Shown: piece by piece, positions 6,548-8,460 of the stretch | Numbering within the stretch: position 1 is the first letter of the stretch | Layout of the letters: the number at the start of each line of letters is the position of its first letter | Source: Kocuria sp. | GTDB taxonomy: Bacteria; Actinomycetota; Actinomycetes; Actinomycetales; Micrococcaceae | NCBI GenBank assembly: GCA_030453435.1 | Contig: JAKDKI010000078.1 | Location: 1-8,460 of the forward strand | DNA length: 8,460 nucleotides | Reading direction: 5' to 3' | The notes under the pieces: model-generated | Told to the model about the DNA's origin: nothing | Seen by the model: the letters and a program-made list of their open reading frames with translations, nothing else | The model's database searches: none | Made by a program: the position numbers and the translations under genes

Positions 6548-7656
6548 CAGGCCCGATCATCACTGCCGCACCGTTCGTGTCGTCGCGCATCGAAGGCCCC
6601 GGGGCCATACCGCAGGCCGACACCCTGGAACATCTACTGACTCTCGCTCTCTGGCTGGGCGGCGGGGCATTGCTCATTTCCGTCCTGCTGCCGTTCGTGA
6701 TCAAACCATTGCTGGCACGGTGGGGCGTCATTGACATCCCCTCGGACAGGTCCTCACATGACCGGCCGGTGATCCGCGGCATGGGTCTCGCCGTCGCCGT
6801 GGCCATCGTGGTCATGTACACACTGGCGCTCATCCTGGGCGTGGTGGAAGTGGATCGTTCCGTGGCCCTCATTGTGCTGGCCATGATTGTGGCTAGTGCG
6901 GCCCTGGGATGGATGGAGGACTACCGCGGCGCTTCCGTGGGGACCCGCCTGGGCGTGCAGATGCTGATTGGGGCGGTGGGAACCGGCGCCATGATCATCT
7001 CCCTGGGAATCGCCGTGTGGTGGTGGCCCGTGGGGGTCATCGCCGCGGTGGCCTACATCAACATCGCCAATTTCATGGACGGGATCAACGGGATCTCCGG
7101 AATGCACGGCACCGTGGTGGGTCTGTTCTACGCCTGGGCCGGTGCCGCGAATGAGATGACCTGGATGATGTGCGCAGGCCTGATCGTGGCGGGGGCCTTC
7201 GCCGGATTCCTGCCGTGGAACCTGAGCCGTGGCACGGTGTTCCTGGGCGACGTCGGCTCCTATGTCCTGGGCGGCAGCCTGGTCGCGATCGCGATCGGCG
7301 CGTTCCTGTCCGGGGTGTACGTGGAGTACTTGCTGCCCCCGCTGGTGATCTACTTGGCGGACACTACCGTGACCCTGATCAAGCGGGTGCAACGTGGTGA
7401 GATCTGGTACAAACCCCACCGCGAGCACGTCTATCAGCGCCTCACGGACGTGGGCCTGACTCACGTGCAGTCCTCGTTGGTGGTCACCGTGGCCACGGCC
7501 CTGGTCAGTCTGATTTCCCTCTGGGGTGTGCGCGCCGACGGCGCCGGGTCGGTTCTCGCGGGCCTGGCCAGCGCCGCTGTCGTTGTGTTGTACCTGTGCC
7601 TGCCCCGGGTTCTGCGCCCGTTCACAGGACGACGTCGCCGGGCCGTGGGTTCATGA
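6544..7656 (+). CDS. Polyprenyl-phosphate HexNAc-1-phosphate transferase (MraY/WecA/TagO/WbpL family)
   Basis: A 370-residue polytopic inner-membrane protein with about ten hydrophobic segments starting near residue 31. The family attaches a sugar-1-phosphate from a UDP-sugar to undecaprenyl (or decaprenyl) phosphate, beginning lipid-linked glycan assembly. Motifs are IPSDRSSHDRPVIRGMG (65-81, cytoplasmic loop), GWMEDYRG (122-129), NFMDGINGI (176-184, the conserved N-x-x-D-G), FLGDVGS (233-239) and the basic loop HREHVYQRL (292-300). The HREHVYQ form is nearer to WbpL/WbcO-like enzymes, which use FucNAc/QuiNAc donors, than to WecA. This agrees with the dehydratase just upstream but is not proof. 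In the usual Mg-associated DD pair of the second motif, the first Asp is Glu (E125-D126). In many actinobacteria a WecA-type (rfe) gene sits in this position before the atp operon. Its start and stop overlap both neighbours by ATGA. Confidence 0.9.
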   Translation: MTGPIITAAPFVSSRIEGPGAIPQADTLEHLLTLALWLGGGALLISVLLPFVIKPLLARWGVIDIPSDRSSHDRPVIRGMGLAVAVAIVVMYTLALILGVVEVDRSVALIVLAMIVASAALGWMEDYRGASVGTRLGVQMLIGAVGTGAMIISLGIAVWWWPVGVIAAVAYINIANFMDGINGISGMHGTVVGLFYAWAGAANEMTWMMCAGLIVAGAFAGFLPWNLSRGTVFLGDVGSYVLGGSLVAIAIGAFLSGVYVEYLLPPLVIYLADTTVTLIKRVQRGEIWYKPHREHVYQRLTDVGLTHVQSSLVVTVATALVSLISLWGVRADGAGSVLAGLASAAVVVLYLCLPRVLRPFTGRRRRAVGS

Positions 7657-8243
7657 GTCACGCCGTTCCTGCCTCCGCGCAGTCAGCGAGCTCTGAGCCG
7701 ACAGCCGAACCCCCCGAGGCCTATGGCCGCTCGGTTTTGGTTCTGAGCGTCACATCCATACTTCTTGCTGTGATTCTCCTCACCTGTGCGGCGGTGATCG
7801 AATTCGATCCGCTGTGGCGGTCCATTGCGGTGGGGGGCGGACTGGTCATGCTGAGCACCGGTCTCACGGTGTTCATGTCCGCGTTGATGTATCGAGTGGC
7901 TCCGGCTGCGACAGCACCGGCGCTTGCCCTTCTGTACCTTCTCAAGGTCGTGGTGATGGGCTGGTACCTCATCTTTGTGGGAGCGCCCGAGTGGCTACAG
8001 ACCCGCGGTTTTGCCATTACCGTGGCTGCCGGGTTGGTGGTTTCCTGGTTGGGTCTGGCACCCGTTGCCATGCGGGCGAGCACGGTTTTGGCCAGTGATT
8101 ACGCGGCGGCGGTGCGTGCCAAGCAAGAGCAAGAGGCGGCCGAGCAGAAGGCCGCAGCGGATCAGGGAGAGAACAGCTCGCCCACTACTCTGGATAACAG
8201 GGCGACTGAACCGACCGAAGGAGAAGATCATGGCCAAGCGTGA
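7653..8243 (+). CDS. AtpI-like ATP synthase accessory membrane protein
   Basis: A 196-residue membrane protein. The ATG at 7653 overlaps the previous stop (ATGA), and the Shine-Dalgarno match is poor, so re-initiation by the terminating ribosome is likely. After a polar N-terminus (1-25) there are four hydrophobic helices, about 27-49, 57-80, 87-109 and 120-139. A charged Ala/Gln/Glu/Lys helix follows (about 149-170), then an acidic tail. Four helices plus a position between a WecA-type gene and the atp operon match the AtpI-like proteins of actinobacteria (the Rv1303 position in M. tuberculosis), thought to help assemble the c-ring or supply Mg2+. Sequence identity in this family is low, so the assignment rests mostly on topology and context. 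The helical tail may contact other ATP synthase parts; that is a guess. Confidence 0.7.
   Translation: MSHAVPASAQSASSEPTAEPPEAYGRSVLVLSVTSILLAVILLTCAAVIEFDPLWRSIAVGGGLVMLSTGLTVFMSALMYRVAPAATAPALALLYLLKVVVMGWYLIFVGAPEWLQTRGFAITVAAGLVVSWLGLAPVAMRASTVLASDYAAAVRAKQEQEAAEQKAAADQGENSSPTTLDNRATEPTEGEDHGQA
8218..8223 (+). promoter_or_regulatory. Ribosome binding site for the AtpZ-like gene
   Basis: AAGGAG lies 6 bases before the ATG at 8230, a near-ideal arrangement inside the last codons of the AtpI-like gene. It supports a real gene start here, although the gene runs off the window. Confidence 0.8.
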
Positions 8244-8460
8244 ACGCGATTTCTCCAACTCCCAGAAACATGACGGTGGGCGTGTCGGAACCTCTGAAAC
8301 CGGTGCTCCCTCCGATGACACGCTCAGTACCGCGGGCGAGCTCGTTCAGCGAGGTGGTTTGGCGGGAGGCCTCACCATGTTGCTGTACATCGTGGTCGGT
8401 GGAGGCTTCTGGAGTTTGGTAGGCTGGGGCGCGGATCACCTGCTGGGAACAGGGTGGTTG
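8230..8460 (+). CDS. AtpZ/AtpI-family protein, N-terminal 77 residues (3' end outside window)
   Basis: The frame is open from the ATG at 8230 to the last base, 77 codons, without a stop. The first 40 residues are charged and polar (MAKRERDFSNSQKH onward). One hydrophobic segment follows (about 44-65), ending in GWGADHLLGTGW (65-76). That G-x-x-x-D-x-x-x-G-T pattern at the end of the first helix is typical of the small two-helix AtpZ/AtpI proteins encoded just before F-type ATP synthase genes. A second helix is expected just beyond the window. The start overlaps the previous gene by 14 bases and has a strong ribosome binding site. Identification is moderate because only about half the protein is visible and no catalytic motif exists in this family. 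Confidence 0.7.
   Translation, partial: MAKRERDFSNSQKHDGGRVGTSETGAPSDDTLSTAGELVQRGGLAGGLTMLLYIVVGGGFWSLVGWGADHLLGTGWL

Noticed and set aside
6754..7464. A 236-codon minus-strand open frame antisense to the sugar-1-phosphate transferase
   Set aside because: The product is extremely His/Asp/Gly-rich, the usual signature of a shadow frame opposite membrane-protein codons; no motif or start signal supports it.

Overview
The window looks like the chromosome of a high-GC actinobacterium, probably of the order Micrococcales. GC is roughly 60-65% by eye, GTG starts are common, genes are tightly packed with ATGA overlaps, and long mirror-image open frames run antisense to real genes. The housekeeping order prmC - tsaC - (WecA-type transferase) - ATP synthase accessory genes is the common actinobacterial arrangement upstream of the F-type ATP synthase operon. 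The exact genus cannot be settled from the sequence alone.

Layout. (1) Bases 1-1633: the 3' part of prmC (release-factor glutamine methyltransferase), then tsaC/sua5 (threonylcarbamoyl-AMP synthase, for tRNA t6A) with an unusual C-terminal extension of about 150 residues. A perfect 13-bp hairpin at 1663-1691 closes this unit. (2) Bases 1710-2678, minus strand: an extended short-chain dehydrogenase/reductase, convergent with tsaC and sharing its terminator. (3) Bases 2679-2833: a divergent intergenic region with a possible extended -10 promoter. (4) Bases 2834-4607: two overlapping GT2 glycosyltransferase genes. The first closely resembles the mycobacterial galactofuranosyltransferase GlfT1, the second the AmsE-type family. 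(5) Bases 4637-6547: a membrane-anchored CapD/WbpM/PglF-type nucleotide-sugar 4,6-dehydratase. (6) Bases 6544-7656: a polytopic MraY/WecA/WbpL-family polyprenyl-phosphate sugar-1-phosphate transferase. (7) Bases 7653-8243: an AtpI-like four-helix membrane protein. (8) From 8230 off the right edge: the start of an AtpZ/AtpI-family protein. The ATP synthase structural genes are expected next but lie outside the window.

How it fits together. Genes 3-6 read as a compact surface-glycan module placed between tsaC and the atp region. The predicted dehydratase makes a UDP-4-keto-6-deoxy-HexNAc and the SDR may reduce it at C4. The WbpL-like enzyme would load the resulting sugar-1-phosphate onto undecaprenyl phosphate, and the two GT2 enzymes would extend it, one possibly with galactofuranose. 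No flippase, polymerase, ligase or UDP-galactopyranose mutase is in the window, so the end product is unknown. The four genes from 4637 to the right edge are linked by overlapping stops and starts, so glycan priming and ATP synthase accessory proteins are probably co-transcribed and partly translationally coupled. No mobile element, CRISPR array, tRNA or rRNA was seen, and no stretch longer than 300 bases lacks a gene.
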